Origin: Tropicimonas sp. IMCC6043
GTDB taxonomy: Bacteria > Pseudomonadota > Alphaproteobacteria > Rhodobacterales > Rhodobacteraceae
Direction of reading: 5' to 3'
DNA: 64,000 bases
Assembly (NCBI RefSeq): GCF_004146235.1
Contig: NZ_SELO01000001.1
Span: 431,354-495,353, forward strand
Position numbers and translations under genes: made by a program. The notes below the pieces were generated by a model that was given only the letters and a program-made list of their open reading frames with translations, had not been told where the DNA came from and did no database searches. Below are positions 1-11,260 of this stretch, in pieces; the stretch's first letter is position 1, and every line of letters starts with the position of its first letter.

Positions 1-495
1 GTGGAACTGGCGCAGCGCCTGGGCGATGGAATCAAGCGGATCGACGGCAGCGAAGTGCCGCTCCTCGCGCCCTGGACGGATCAGGGCGCCCGCGCGATCG
101 ACCAGTCCGCCGCCGCGCCCGAGCCACGCCCGGCCGAAGGAAAGCCGGTCGACCACACTGGTGTCACGGAGCAGGAAGCCCGCGCAAAGACCAAGGCAAA
201 ACCCGAACAGGCACCGGCCGCCGAACCGGTCAACCCGGGCACCCGCCCGCAATGGCTCGACGGCCCGCGCGACGGCACGCCCGACGATCTCAAGAAGATC
301 AAGGGGATCGGGCCGAAGCTCGAGGAGGTCTGCCATTACCTCGGCTTCTACCATTTCGACCAGATCGCGGCCTGGACCGAGGACGAGATCGCCTGGGTTG
401 ACCAGAATCTGGAAGGCTTCAAGGGGCGCGTCACTCGCGACGACTGGGTCGGACAGGCCCGGGCGCTCGCTGCCGGCGACGCGACCGACGGCTGA
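1..495 (+). CDS. nuoE: NADH-quinone oxidoreductase subunit E, C-terminal part (partial)
   Basis: The window opens inside this gene; only the last 164 codons are present. The visible part is an Ala/Pro/Lys-rich linker (roughly residues 30-85 of the fragment) followed by a helix-hairpin-helix-like domain containing KKIKGIGPKLEE and ending near DDWVGQARAL. This extension is known on NuoE of Rhodobacterales, which is much longer than the E. coli protein; the thioredoxin-like [2Fe-2S] domain would lie upstream of the window. NuoE with NuoF forms the NADH-oxidising module of complex I in the cytoplasm. It is followed after 3 bases by a small membrane gene and then nuoF, which supports the call. The codon at base 1 is not necessarily the start. 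Confidence 0.85.
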   Translation: MELAQRLGDGIKRIDGSEVPLLAPWTDQGARAIDQSAAAPEPRPAEGKPVDHTGVTEQEARAKTKAKPEQAPAAEPVNPGTRPQWLDGPRDGTPDDLKKIKGIGPKLEEVCHYLGFYHFDQIAAWTEDEIAWVDQNLEGFKGRVTRDDWVGQARALAAGDATDG

Positions 496-498
496 CGG

Positions 499-744
499 AT
501 GGCACGCGCGATGACCGGCCCCTCCCGCGATCCCGACGCCGCCTTTGCCCGGCAAGGCCGGTTGGTGGCCGTGGTGATCGCGCTTGCCGGGCTTCTGGCC
601 ATCTTCGCGCCGGCGCTCGTGAATTTCACGGGGCTTCCGGCACGCTACGAGATATTGTTCTATATCGCCGCGCTGGCCGCATTCGTCTGGGCCTTCGTGG
701 TGGCGGTCGGGATGTGGCGCAGCCGCTCCGACGACCAGAGATGA
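499..744 (+). CDS. Small two-helix membrane protein between nuoE and nuoF (DUF5337-like)
   Basis: An 81-residue protein beginning 3 bases after the nuoE stop, so almost certainly in the nuo operon. Two hydrophobic helices are clear, about residues 24-46 (LVAVVIALAGLLAIFAPAL) and 54-73 (ILFYIAALAAFVWAFVVAVG), with a basic N-terminus and a short charged tail. The position and size match the small membrane protein (DUF5337 in my memory) that rhodobacteral genomes carry at this place. Its role in complex I is not known to me. ATG at 511 is an alternative start giving 77 residues; neither start has a strong ribosome binding site, as expected for a coupled gene. Confidence 0.8.
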   Translation: MARAMTGPSRDPDAAFARQGRLVAVVIALAGLLAIFAPALVNFTGLPARYEILFYIAALAAFVWAFVVAVGMWRSRSDDQR

Positions 745-755
745 GAGGATAAGAG

Positions 756-2036
756 ATGCTGCAGGACAAGGACAGGATCTTCACCAACATCTACGGTCTG
801 AAGGACCGCAGTCTCGCCGGCGCCCGCGCGCGCGGCCACTGGGATGGCACGGCCGACATCATCAAGAAGGGCCGCGACTGGATCGTCGACGAGATGAAGG
901 GCTCCGGCCTGCGCGGCCGGGGCGGCGCCGGCTTCCCGACCGGGCTCAAATGGTCCTTCATGCCCAAGGAGAGCGACGGTCGCCCGGCCTATCTCGTCGT
1001 CAATGCCGACGAATCGGAGCCCGGCACCTGCAAGGACCGCGAGATCCTGCGACATGACCCGCACACGCTGATCGAGGGCTGCCTGCTGGCCTCTTTCGCG
1101 ATGGGCGCGCATGAGAGCTACATCTACATCCGCGGCGAGTTCATCCGCGAGCGCGAGGCTCTGCAGGCAGCGATCGACGAATGCTACGACGCGGGCCTGC
1201 TGGGCAAGAACGCTGCCGGATCGGGCTGGGATTTCGACCTCTTCGTCCATCACGGCGCGGGCGCCTATATCTGTGGCGAGGAAACGGCGCTTCTGGAGAG
1301 CCTCGAAGGCAAGAAGGGCATGCCGCGGATGAAGCCGCCCTTCCCCGCCGGCGCCGGCCTCTATGGCTGTCCGACCACGGTCAACAATGTCGAATCCATC
1401 GCCGTGGTGCCGACCGTGCTGCGCCGTGGCGGCGCCTGGTTCGCCTCCTTCGGGCGGCCGAACAACACCGGCACGAAGCTGTTTGCCGTCTCGGGCCATG
1501 TCAACAAGCCCTGCGTGGTGGAAGAATCCATGTCGATCCCGTTCAAGGAGCTGATCGACCGGCATTGCGGCGGCATCCGCGGCGGCTGGGACAACCTCAA
1601 GGCGGTGATCCCGGGCGGCTCCTCGGTGCCGCTTCTGCCGGCGGACATCGCCAAGGACGCGATCATGGATTTCGACTGGCTGAAGGAGCAGCGCTCCGGC
1701 CTCGGCACCGCGGCGGTGATCGTGATGGACCAGTCGACCGACGTGGTGAAGGCGATCTGGCGGCTGGCGAAATTCTACAAGCACGAGAGCTGCGGGCAGT
1801 GCACGCCCTGCCGCGAAGGCACCGGCTGGATGATGCGGGTGATGGAGCGGCTGGTACGCGGAGAGGCCGAGATCGAGGAGATCGACATGCTCTTCGACGT
1901 GACCAAGCAGGTCGAAGGCCACACGATCTGCGCCCTCGGCGACGCGGCCGCCTGGCCGATCCAGGGCCTGATCCGGCATTTCCGCGACGAGATCGAATAC
2001 CGGATCCGCAAGGAGCCGGGGATCGCAGCGGAATAG
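756..2036 (+). CDS. nuoF: NADH-quinone oxidoreductase subunit F
   Basis: Full-length 426-residue NuoF, the FMN and NADH binding subunit that takes electrons from NADH and passes them through an N3-type [4Fe-4S] cluster. Visible motifs are the glycine-rich FMN loop [13 protein letters not shown] (about 51-63), the NADH-binding stretch [20 protein letters not shown] (about 167-186), and the cluster ligands [11 protein letters not shown] (Cys near 346, 349, 352) with a fourth Cys in HTICALG (near 392). The start ATG follows AGAGGATAAGAG at a good distance. It is the last nuo gene here: nuoG does not follow, and the next gene points the other way. Confidence 0.97.
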   Translation: MLQDKDRIFTNIYGLKDRSLAGARARGHWDGTADIIKKGRDWIVDEMKGSGLRGRGGAGFPTGLKWSFMPKESDGRPAYLVVNADESEPGTCKDREILRHDPHTLIEGCLLASFAMGAHESYIYIRGEFIREREALQAAIDECYDAGLLGKNAAGSGWDFDLFVHHGAGAYICGEETALLESLEGKKGMPRMKPPFPAGAGLYGCPTTVNNVESIAVVPTVLRRGGAWFASFGRPNNTGTKLFAVSGHVNKPCVVEESMSIPFKELIDRHCGGIRGGWDNLKAVIPGGSSVPLLPADIAKDAIMDFDWLKEQRSGLGTAAVIVMDQSTDVVKAIWRLAKFYKHESCGQCTPCREGTGWMMRVMERLVRGEAEIEEIDMLFDVTKQVEGHTICALGDAAAWPIQGLIRHFRDEIEYRIRKEPGIAAE

Positions 2037-2269
2037 ACCCGAGCCGCCTCGGGGCTGCTGCGCGGAGCTTCCGGTGACAGCAACCGGCGACGCGCCGACA
2101 GAACGCTCACGTTTCCGGATGCGCCCCGCGCCTCGTTTTCGGGAGCGAGGCGGGACCAGATGTTCGGGATTTGCGGGCAGCGGGCGCCCCACGACGCCGA
2201 TGCCAGGCTCACCGAACCAGGTGCCCGTCTCCCGAGTGGCAACACCCGGCTCGGAATAGCGCCACGACG

Positions 2270-3064
2270 CTAATCGGCCTCCCGGCTCCAGCGCGCCGGC
2301 CGCTTTTCCAGAAAGGCGGCAATGCCCTCCGCGGCCTCCTCGCTTTCCCAGCGGCGCACCAGTGCCTCGATGCTCCCGGCGATCGTGCCGGCGTCGATGG
2401 CGGGACCGAGCCGCCGCAGCAGCGCCTTGGCCTCGCCGACGGCGCCCGGAGCGACAGACAGATAGGGTGCCACCTCCGCCTCGACCGCCGCATCCAAGGC
2501 CTCGACCGGCACCGCTCGGGCGAGAAGCCCCAGCTCGACCGCCTCTGCAGCGCCGAAGAGCCGCGCCGACATGAAGACCCGCCGCGCCATCGCCTCGCCC
2601 ATCCGCGCGACGACATAGGGCCCGATCGTGGCCGGGATCAGGCCGAGGCGGGTTTCGGTGAAGCCAAACCGCGCGCTTTCGGCGCCGATCGCCACGTCGC
2701 AGACCGAGAGCAGGCCGAGCGCCCCGCCGAAAGCGTCGCCGTGCACCCTCCCGATAAGCGGTTTCGGACAGGTGTTGAGCGCCTCGAGCATCCCGGCGAG
2801 GCGAGTCGCCTCGCGGGTGCGGGTGGCGGCGTCGGCCTGCATCTGGGTCCGCATCCAGCCGAGATCGCCGCCAGCCGAAAAGCTCCTCCCCTCGCCCGCC
2901 AGAACAATGACCCGCACGGCGGGATCTGTGCCGAGCCGCGTGGCGGTCGCCGCCAAAGCATCCAGCATCTCCGCCGACATCGCGTTGTGCTTTGCCGGCC
3001 GCGCCAGGGTGAGACGCGCGACGCCGCGTCGGTCGCATGCGATCCGGATGGTCTCTTCGCTCAT
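2270..3064 (-). CDS. liuC: Methylglutaconyl-CoA hydratase (enoyl-CoA hydratase family)
   Basis: 264-residue crotonase-family enzyme. The oxyanion-hole segments SAGGDL (63-68) and GGALGL (113-118) and the active-site segment FTETRLGLIPA (135-145, Glu137) are intact. In the leucine pathway this enzyme hydrates 3-methylglutaconyl-CoA to HMG-CoA. The family alone does not fix the substrate; the call rests on its overlap (ATGA, 4 bases) with the HMG-CoA lyase gene and the carboxylase genes upstream in the same direction. It is the last gene of the cluster, convergent with nuoF across a 233-base gap. Confidence 0.87.
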   Translation of the reverse strand: MSEETIRIACDRRGVARLTLARPAKHNAMSAEMLDALAATATRLGTDPAVRVIVLAGEGRSFSAGGDLGWMRTQMQADAATRTREATRLAGMLEALNTCPKPLIGRVHGDAFGGALGLLSVCDVAIGAESARFGFTETRLGLIPATIGPYVVARMGEAMARRVFMSARLFGAAEAVELGLLARAVPVEALDAAVEAEVAPYLSVAPGAVGEAKALLRRLGPAIDAGTIAGSIEALVRRWESEEAAEGIAAFLEKRPARWSREAD

Positions 3065-3934
3065 TCGCCCCTCCCGTTCCCGCGGGGGTCCCGCCCCCGC
3101 ATCGCCCGCGCCATTCCGGCCGCAACCGCCACGACCCCGGCATTGAGCCCGGTTTCCATCCCCAGCTCCGCCATCCGCGCCAGCACAGACTCGCTCGCGA
3201 CATTCCCCGCCGCACCAGGCGCATAGGGACAGCCGCCGAGGCCACCGACCGCCGCGTCGAACACGCGCACGCCCCGCTCCAGCGCCACGGCGATATTGTC
3301 CAGCGCCCGGCCGCCGGTATCGTGGAAATGCCCGGCCAGCCGCGCGGCCGGCAGCTCCGCCAGGACCGCGTCGAGCATCGCGGCGACACGGTCCGGCGTG
3401 GCCCGCCCGAGCGTGTCGCCGAGAGAGACCTCACTAACACCGAGCGCCATCAGCCGCGCCGCCGTCCGCGCCACCTGCGCCGGCGCCACCGCTCCGTCGA
3501 AGGGGCAATCGGTCACGCAGGAGACATAGCCGCGTAGCGGCAGAGCGACCTCCCGTGCCGCCTCGGCCACCGGGGCAAGGCGCGCGAAGCTCTCGTCGAC
3601 CGAACAGTTGAGATTGGCGTGGCTGAAGCCTTCGGAGGCGCTGACGAAGATCGCCACAGCATCGGCCCGCGCCGCCTGCGCGTTGGCGAGCCCTGTCAGG
3701 TTGGGCACCAGCGCGGAATAGCACACGCCCTCTGCGCGGGTGATCCCGGCAAGGACCTCGGCGGAGTCCGCCATCTGCGGCACCCATTTCGGGCTGACAA
3801 AGCTCGCAACCTCGATGCGGCGGAAACCGGCCGTGCTCAGGCAGTCGATCAGCGCGATCTTCTCGGCCAGCGGGATGGCGCGCGTTTCGTTCTGCAACCC
3901 GTCGCGCGGGCCGACCTCGAAGATCTCGACCCGG

Positions 3935-3942
<8 letters not shown>
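3061..3942 (-). CDS. liuE: Hydroxymethylglutaryl-CoA lyase
   Basis: 293-residue TIM-barrel lyase that cleaves HMG-CoA to acetoacetate and acetyl-CoA, the last step of leucine degradation. It shows the N-terminal metal/substrate motif VGPRDGLQNE (about 11-20), the HFHDTGGRALDNI segment carrying metal-binding His residues, and the family signature GCPYAPGAAGN with the catalytic Cys at about 238. The length is normal. It overlaps the carboxylase alpha gene by 8 bases upstream and the hydratase gene by 4 bases downstream, indicating translational coupling. Confidence 0.95.
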
Positions 3943-5887
<1,945 letters not shown>

Positions 5888-5947
5888 GGATCGTTTTCTC
5901 CCTCTCCCGGATTGCGAGTGGTCAACAAGCACGCTGAGCTGGCCCGT

Positions 5948-6499
5948 TCAGTCCGTCCCGCACCATCCCCTGCGCGGCCCGCCGTCATATTCGCGCGCCA
6001 GACCGGTTGCGATCATCCTGTCCGCCAGCAGCGCGTCTCCAACAAAGAGCGCCGAAAGCCGGCGTCCGTAGCGATCTCGTCCGAGATGACGAGAATCGAG
6101 CCCGCGCGCGGTCCAGATCTGCCAATGGAGGACGTAGGTCGCCGCCATCGCCTTGAGACGCTCCGAGCCACACTGACCACGAAACTCCGGCGTATCGAAG
6201 CCGGTGAGCCGCGTCGACATCACGCCGTCCTTCGGGCAATACATCCGCACGGTGTCGCCATCGACGACCGACAGCACGCGACAGCCTTCGCTGGTCGGCT
6301 TCAAGGCCCCCGCGACAAGCGTGATCAGATGCGGAAGAAACACGACTGCCACGATCGCGGCGATGACCCATTGGCCACGCGACAGTCCGCCAATCCACGC
6401 GAGATTTCCCCGCAAGGTGCGCCGCAGAGAGGGGGACCGCTGTCTGCGCGGCGGGGGCTTGCCGATCAGCCGCTCGAACTCGCTTCTCTTCCTTCGCAT
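5948..6499 (-). CDS. Membrane-anchored thermonuclease-family protein
   Basis: 183 residues. The N-terminus is strongly basic, then one transmembrane helix (about 43-62, QWVIAAIVAVVFLPHLITLV), then a staphylococcal-nuclease-like domain: VVDGDTVRMY, TRLTGFDTPEF and GRDRYGRRLS carry the metal-binding Asp and the Arg/Glu catalytic set of that fold. It probably acts in the periplasm, tethered to the inner membrane, on nucleic acid. It sits between the two carboxylase subunit genes, 18 bases after the beta gene, and so is likely co-transcribed, but no functional link to leucine breakdown is evident. Confidence 0.85.
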   Translation of the reverse strand: MRRKRSEFERLIGKPPPRRQRSPSLRRTLRGNLAWIGGLSRGQWVIAAIVAVVFLPHLITLVAGALKPTSEGCRVLSVVDGDTVRMYCPKDGVMSTRLTGFDTPEFRGQCGSERLKAMAATYVLHWQIWTARGLDSRHLGRDRYGRRLSALFVGDALLADRMIATGLAREYDGGPRRGWCGTD

Positions 6500-6517
6500 A
6501 GGACGCTCGCATCCCTC

Positions 6518-8122
6518 TCACATCCGGAACACGCCGAAGCGTGTCTCCCCGACCGGTGCGTTGAGCGCCGCCCTGAGGCTCAACCCCAGAACGTCGCGGC
6601 TTTTCCTCGGGTCGATCACCCCGTCGTCCCAGAGCCGTGCGGCGGCATAGAGCGGATGCGCCTGGGCAGCGAACATCTCCTCAGTGGGCCTTCGGAATGC
6701 CGCCTCCTCCTCGGCCGACCATTCTCCTCCCGCCTTCTCGATCGCCGCGCGTTTTACCTGAGCCAGCACGCCCGCCGCCTGCGCCCCGCCCATCACCGAG
6801 ATGCGGCTGTTGGGCCAGGTCCAGAGGAAGCGCGGCTGGTAGGCGCGGCCGGCCATGCCGTAATTGCCCGCGCCAAAGGAGCCGCCGACCAGCATGGTGA
6901 TCTTCGGAACCGCGGTGGTGGCCACGGCCGTGACCATCTTCGCCCCGTGGCGGGCGATGCCCTCGTTCTCGTATTTGCGGCCGACCATGAAGCCGGTGAT
7001 GTTCTGGAGGAAGACGAGCGGGATCCTGCGCTGCGAGCAGAGCTCGATGAAATGCGCTCCCTTCTGCGCGGCCTCCGAAAACAACACGCCGTTGTTGGCC
7101 ACGATCCCGACCGGGCAGCCATGGACATGGGCGAAGCCGGTGACCAGTGTCTCGCCGAACCGTGCCTTGAACTCGTCGAGCCGAGAGCCGTCGACGATCC
7201 GGGCGATCACCTCGCGGATGTCGTAGGGCACAGAAAGCGAGGCCGGCACGAGGCCGAGAATCTCCTCCGGATCATAGGCGGGCTCCTCCGGGCTAGCCCA
7301 GCCCGAGGAGACATCCGGCGCCGGCCCCAGCGAGGCCACGGCGCGGCGCGCGAGCGCCAGCGCATGGGCATCGTCCTCGGCCAGGTAGTCGGCAACGCCT
7401 GACAGGCGCGTGTGGACGTCACCACCGCCCAGATCCTCCGCCGTCACCTCCTCGCCCGTCGCGGCCCGGACCAGCGGTGGTCCGGCGAGGAAGATCGTAC
7501 CCTGCTCCCGCACGATGATCGTGACATCCGACATCGCGGGCACATAGGCCCCGCCCGCGGTGCAGGAGCCCATGACGACGGCGATCTGGCCGATCCCCTT
7601 GGCGCTCATCCGCGCCTGGTTGTAGAAGATCCGCCCGAAATGGTCCCGGTCGGGAAAGACCTCGTCCTGCTGCGGCAGGTTCGCGCCGCCCGAGTCGACG
7701 AGATAGACGCATGGCAGGTGGCACTCCTCGGCGATCTCCTGGGCGCGGAGATGCTTCTTCACCGTCATCGGGTAATAGGTGCCGCCCTTCACCGTAGCGT
7801 CGTTGCAGAGCACCATGACATCGCGCCCCATGACGCGCCCGATGCCGGCCACGATGCCGGCGCAGGGCGCCGCGCCGTCGTAGAGCCCGTGCGCCGCCGT
7901 GGCGCCGATTTCGAGAAAGGGGGAGGCGGGATCGAGCAGCCCCGCCACGCGGTCGCGCGGCAGCATCTTGCCGCGCTCCAGGTGCCGCGCCCGCGCCCGC
8001 GCGCCGCCTCCCGCCGCCGCCAGCGCCGCCGCCTCCTCGACCTCCGCAAGCGCCGCCAGATGCGCCGCGCGATTGGCGCGGAACTCCTCGGACACTGCGA
8101 CGACCTCGCTCGTGAGCTTCAT
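6518..8122 (-). CDS. liuB: Methylcrotonoyl-CoA carboxylase beta (carboxyltransferase) subunit
   Basis: 534-residue carboxyltransferase that moves carboxyl from biotin to 3-methylcrotonyl-CoA. The N-terminal half holds the acyl-CoA site ([35 protein letters not shown]) and the C-terminal half the biotin site ([35 protein letters not shown]). The motif with GANLPQQ and the acidic C-terminal insert before RPTEEMF are characteristic of the methylcrotonyl enzyme rather than the propionyl enzyme. Genes for isovaleryl-CoA dehydrogenase upstream and the alpha subunit, lyase and hydratase downstream agree. Confidence 0.95.
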   Translation of the reverse strand: MKLTSEVVAVSEEFRANRAAHLAALAEVEEAAALAAAGGGARARARHLERGKMLPRDRVAGLLDPASPFLEIGATAAHGLYDGAAPCAGIVAGIGRVMGRDVMVLCNDATVKGGTYYPMTVKKHLRAQEIAEECHLPCVYLVDSGGANLPQQDEVFPDRDHFGRIFYNQARMSAKGIGQIAVVMGSCTAGGAYVPAMSDVTIIVREQGTIFLAGPPLVRAATGEEVTAEDLGGGDVHTRLSGVADYLAEDDAHALALARRAVASLGPAPDVSSGWASPEEPAYDPEEILGLVPASLSVPYDIREVIARIVDGSRLDEFKARFGETLVTGFAHVHGCPVGIVANNGVLFSEAAQKGAHFIELCSQRRIPLVFLQNITGFMVGRKYENEGIARHGAKMVTAVATTAVPKITMLVGGSFGAGNYGMAGRAYQPRFLWTWPNSRISVMGGAQAAGVLAQVKRAAIEKAGGEWSAEEEAAFRRPTEEMFAAQAHPLYAAARLWDDGVIDPRKSRDVLGLSLRAALNAPVGETRFGVFRM

Positions 8123-8161
8123 GCCTCTTCCTCTTTCCGCTGCGCGTCACGCTCCACGGTG

Positions 8162-8986
8162 TCAGTCGTCGGCCGTGTCGCCCGGCTCCACCGCCGGGCC
8201 TTCCAGCATCCGCCGGTGCATCAGCCAGCGCATCCGGTAGCCATAGCGCGCCGCCCGGCTGACATCGGTCTGGAAGCTGGCATTGACCGTCGCCGCCACC
8301 ACGCCGCCGACGATCGGCACCACGCGCGCTCCCCCCCTGCCGACAAGGCTGAAGCCCAGCTGGCGCGCGATCCGTTCGACCACGGCGTCGGTGACCCATT
8401 GACCGCCCTTCTCGAGCACCAGCCGCCCCTCGGGGCTGGCCAGCCAAGCGGCCATGTCGGTCAGCGAGGAGATCGTATCGTCGCGCCCGCGCTCGGCCGA
8501 GGCGGTGGCGACCTGAAGAACGAGAAGCCGGTAGGTCCGCTCCTCATCGCTGTCATCGCCAAAGCCGAAGGCCGCGCCCGTCGCCCGCACGTTGCGCGCC
8601 GCCAGCGCAATGGTCGCCGGGATGTCGGCCACCATGCCCGGCGCGCCGAAGATGCCCGCCGCGCCGCCCGTCGCGGCATTGCTGCCTGCGGCCCAGCCCT
8701 GCACGCGTCGCGCCGCTTGCTCGCAGGCTTCCAGATCCTCCACGGAATGGCTGGTGATCTCCCGCGGCAGGGTCAGCCCGGCCGCCCGGTCCGCCATCAC
8801 CAGCCCTCTCCGGACCAGCCCAGGCGGCACGATGCGCGAGACCACCCCACCGATCGGCGAAGTCAGTCGTTCGGCGCCCCGGCCCATCCGGGTCGGCCGG
8901 CGCTCCTCGAAGGCGCGCTGGCGCTGCAGCGCCTCGCGCAGGACATCGGCCGCCAGATGCGGGCGGCGGTCGGGGACAGGGCTCAT
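8162..8986 (-). CDS. EcsC family protein
   Basis: 274 residues resembling the EcsC family, named from a Bacillus ABC-transport operon; its biochemical role is unknown. Typical are the alternating Ala/Gly-rich amphipathic stretches, such as AAGIFGAPGMVADIPATIAL (about 125-145) and the C-terminal GGARVVPIVGGVVAATVNAS. There is no signal peptide. Its start overlaps the end of the acyl-CoA synthetase gene by 4 bases, so the two are probably translated together. The protein ends in a short acidic tail. The family call is firm; the function is open. Confidence 0.82.
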   Translation of the reverse strand: MSPVPDRRPHLAADVLREALQRQRAFEERRPTRMGRGAERLTSPIGGVVSRIVPPGLVRRGLVMADRAAGLTLPREITSHSVEDLEACEQAARRVQGWAAGSNAATGGAAGIFGAPGMVADIPATIALAARNVRATGAAFGFGDDSDEERTYRLLVLQVATASAERGRDDTISSLTDMAAWLASPEGRLVLEKGGQWVTDAVVERIARQLGFSLVGRGGARVVPIVGGVVAATVNASFQTDVSRAARYGYRMRWLMHRRMLEGPAVEPGDTADD

Positions 8987-10563
8987 TCGGGGCCTCCTTC
9001 CGCGGCGATCCGCCGGAGCTCCCGGCGGATGATCTTGCCGCTGATCGTCATCGGCAAAGCGTCGACGAAATACAGGATACGCGGATATTCATGCGCCGCC
9101 AGCCGCTGTTTCACATGAGCCTTCAGTGCCGCGCGAGTCTCGTCGGATGCCTCCCATCCCGGTTGCAGCAGGACGAAGGCGGTCACTGCCTCGGTGCGGT
9201 CCGGGTCGGGCGTGCCGACGACGCCGACACTTGCAACCGCAGGGTGAGTCAGCAGGCAATCCTCCACCTCGCCCGGCCCGATCCGGTAGCCCGAGCAGGT
9301 GATGACATCGTCGTCCCGCCCCTTGAAGCGCAGGAAGTCACCCTCGCGCATCCCGCGGTCGCCGGTCAGCATCCAGTCGCCGCGGAACTTCGCCGCCGTC
9401 GCGTCGGCATCGTTCCAGTAGCCCAGCATCATCGAGGCAGAGCCGCGGCGCACGGCGATCTCGCCCTCGCCCGCCGCCGGCTGCCCGTCCGGACCGATCA
9501 CTTCGACCACGTGGCCCGGCACCGGCTTGCCCATGCAGCCCGGGCGCGGTTCGAAGCGCGCGCCGCAGGCGCTGACGATCATGTTGCATTCGGTCTGGCC
9601 GTAGAACTCGTTGATCGTCAGGCCGAAGGCGCGCCGCCCCCAGTCGAGCATCTCGGCGCCAAGCGGCTCGCCGCCCGAGGCCACCGAGCGCAGACCGGGG
9701 ATCTCCGCCTCCGCCGCCTTGAGCGCGCGGAGCGCGGTCGGTGGGAAAAACACGTTGCGCACCCCGGCCTGTGCGATGATCCGCTGGCACTCGGCGACCG
9801 AAAACTTTGCCATCCGCGCCGCGACCACGGGCACCCCGTGCCAAAGCCCCGGCATCAGAACGTCAAAGAGCCCGCCGATCCAGGCCCAGTCCGCCGGCGT
9901 CCAGAGCAGGTCGCCCGGTTGCGGCAGGAGATCGTGCGAGATCTCGACGCCCGGCAGATGCCCGCGCAGGACCCGGTGCGCGTGCAGCGCCCCCTTGGGC
10001 CCGCCGGTGGTGCCGGAGGTGTAAATCAGCACTGCCGGGTCGTCCGCCGCCGTGTCGGTTGTCTCGAAGGCCGGCCCGCCGGGAGCGACCTCTTCCGCCA
10101 CGAGGATGCGGGCGTCCTCAGGCACCGCCTCCACACAATCACCGCCAGTGAGCCGCGCCGCGCCCTCAGGGTCGGTCACGATCGCCCGTACGCCGGCGCT
10201 CTTCATCCGCACCGACAGCGCCTCCGGACCGAAAAGCGTGAAGAGCGGCAGCGAGATCGCCCCGAGCTTCCAGATCGCCACATGCGCCGCCGCGGTCCAG
10301 GGCGCCTGGCTGCGGAAGACCGCGACCCTGTCGCCGCGCCCAACCCCGACGGCCGCCAGCCGATGCGCCAGCGCATCGGCCATGGCGCGCAGCGCACCAT
10401 AGGTCGTCACCCGGTTGCCATCGGCCAGCGGCTCTATCAGCGCCACCCGCTCCGGCGCCGCTTCCGCCCAACGGTCGCAGACCTCCGCCGCCATGTTGAG
10501 CCGCGCCGGGATCTGCCATCCCGCGCCGCTCTCCAGCGCCGCATATGTCGGTTCGGAGATCAC
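8983..10563 (-). CDS. Acyl-CoA synthetase (AMP-forming, medium-chain/acetoacetyl type)
   Basis: 526-residue ANL-superfamily enzyme making acyl-CoA from a carboxylic acid, ATP and CoA. Seen: P-loop YTSGTTGGPKG (about 184), the adenine-binding NEFYGQTECN (about 323), LTGDRG (about 402) and the C-terminal lysine motif TISGKIIRREL (near 512). The WTPADWAWIGGL segment resembles medium-chain acyl-CoA and acetyl-CoA synthetases. In this cluster it plausibly activates isovalerate or another short branched acid so that it can enter the leucine route at isovaleryl-CoA; that substrate is inferred from context. It overlaps the EcsC gene by 4 bases. Confidence 0.87.
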   Translation of the reverse strand: MISEPTYAALESGAGWQIPARLNMAAEVCDRWAEAAPERVALIEPLADGNRVTTYGALRAMADALAHRLAAVGVGRGDRVAVFRSQAPWTAAAHVAIWKLGAISLPLFTLFGPEALSVRMKSAGVRAIVTDPEGAARLTGGDCVEAVPEDARILVAEEVAPGGPAFETTDTAADDPAVLIYTSGTTGGPKGALHAHRVLRGHLPGVEISHDLLPQPGDLLWTPADWAWIGGLFDVLMPGLWHGVPVVAARMAKFSVAECQRIIAQAGVRNVFFPPTALRALKAAEAEIPGLRSVASGGEPLGAEMLDWGRRAFGLTINEFYGQTECNMIVSACGARFEPRPGCMGKPVPGHVVEVIGPDGQPAAGEGEIAVRRGSASMMLGYWNDADATAAKFRGDWMLTGDRGMREGDFLRFKGRDDDVITCSGYRIGPGEVEDCLLTHPAVASVGVVGTPDPDRTEAVTAFVLLQPGWEASDETRAALKAHVKQRLAAHEYPRILYFVDALPMTISGKIIRRELRRIAAEGGPE

Positions 10564-10611
10564 ACCGTCATCCCCTCGGCAGGCCGGGTTGGCGGCATCG
10601 TGCGAAGAAAT

Positions 10612-11148
10612 TCATGGGGAGCCATCGTTCAACCGTTGCTCCAGGAACAACGCCTGCCGGGCGGTGATGTCCATCAGGCAGCCCAGGGTCGCCGGCCCCC
10701 CGCCGGTTCCGCCGCCCCATTGCGCGCCCTCGTAGTCGCAGCGCGCGTCCCGGAAGGTGATCCAGGCGCGCTGCATCGCCCGGAGCGCCGGGGCCAGCGG
10801 CGGCGCCGCAGAGCCAAGCTTGGCAAGTTCTGCATCCACCGCCTCGTCCTTCGCCATCACTGCGCCATAGGCGGCGTTGAGCCGCGCGTCCCAGAAGACC
10901 AGTTCCGCATCGAGGCAGGTATTCATTCCCACCGTCGTGTTACCCATCTTGGTCGACTCCATGCAGGCTTGCGACGCCGCGCCGATACAGGTCTCCATCG
11001 CCGGCAGGTCGTCTGCACCGGCAAGACAGGTCTCTGCCGGCACGGCGGAGAAAACCGGCATCTCCTGTGCAGCCGCTGGACCTGACAGCACCGCGGCGAC
11101 GCACAGCGTCAAAACTTTGCAACAAAGGGCACTTGGCAGTTTCGTCAT
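10612..11148 (-). CDS. Secreted LprI-like (DUF1311) protein
   Basis: 178 residues with a clear signal peptide (hydrophobic 10-26, cleavage about AAA/QE at 28). The mature part carries six or more Cys residues and the LprI-type pattern: CLDAELVFWDARLNAAYG followed by a helix ending QRAWITFRDARCDYEG, then LGCLMDITARQALFLEQRL. Proteins of this family are periplasmic and some inhibit lysozyme; whether this one does cannot be told. It lies between the isovaleryl-CoA dehydrogenase and acyl-CoA synthetase genes in the same direction. Confidence 0.85.
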   Translation of the reverse strand: MTKLPSALCCKVLTLCVAAVLSGPAAAQEMPVFSAVPAETCLAGADDLPAMETCIGAASQACMESTKMGNTTVGMNTCLDAELVFWDARLNAAYGAVMAKDEAVDAELAKLGSAAPPLAPALRAMQRAWITFRDARCDYEGAQWGGGTGGGPATLGCLMDITARQALFLEQRLNDGSP

Positions 11149-11260
11149 ACCTGGCTCCTTTTCGAGGCGCAGATCGCACGCACTCCTGCGTTACAGGCGA
11201 TGGCCACGAGCTTGTCCGCATCTGGGCGCACCAACCCGCGAACGTCCTTCGCGCCAATGC

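Noticed and set aside
2037..2056. CCCGAG-ccgc-CTCGGG stem after nuoF as terminator
   Set aside because: Only six base pairs and no T tract; too weak to call.
660..3440. 926-codon open frame on the minus strand
   Set aside because: Antisense to nuoF and out of frame with the real lyase and hydratase genes; its translation is Arg/Gly/Ala/Pro-rich with no domain, as expected in GC-rich DNA.
7412..9118. 568-codon open frame on the plus strand
   Set aside because: Antisense shadow of carboxylase beta, EcsC and the synthetase genes.
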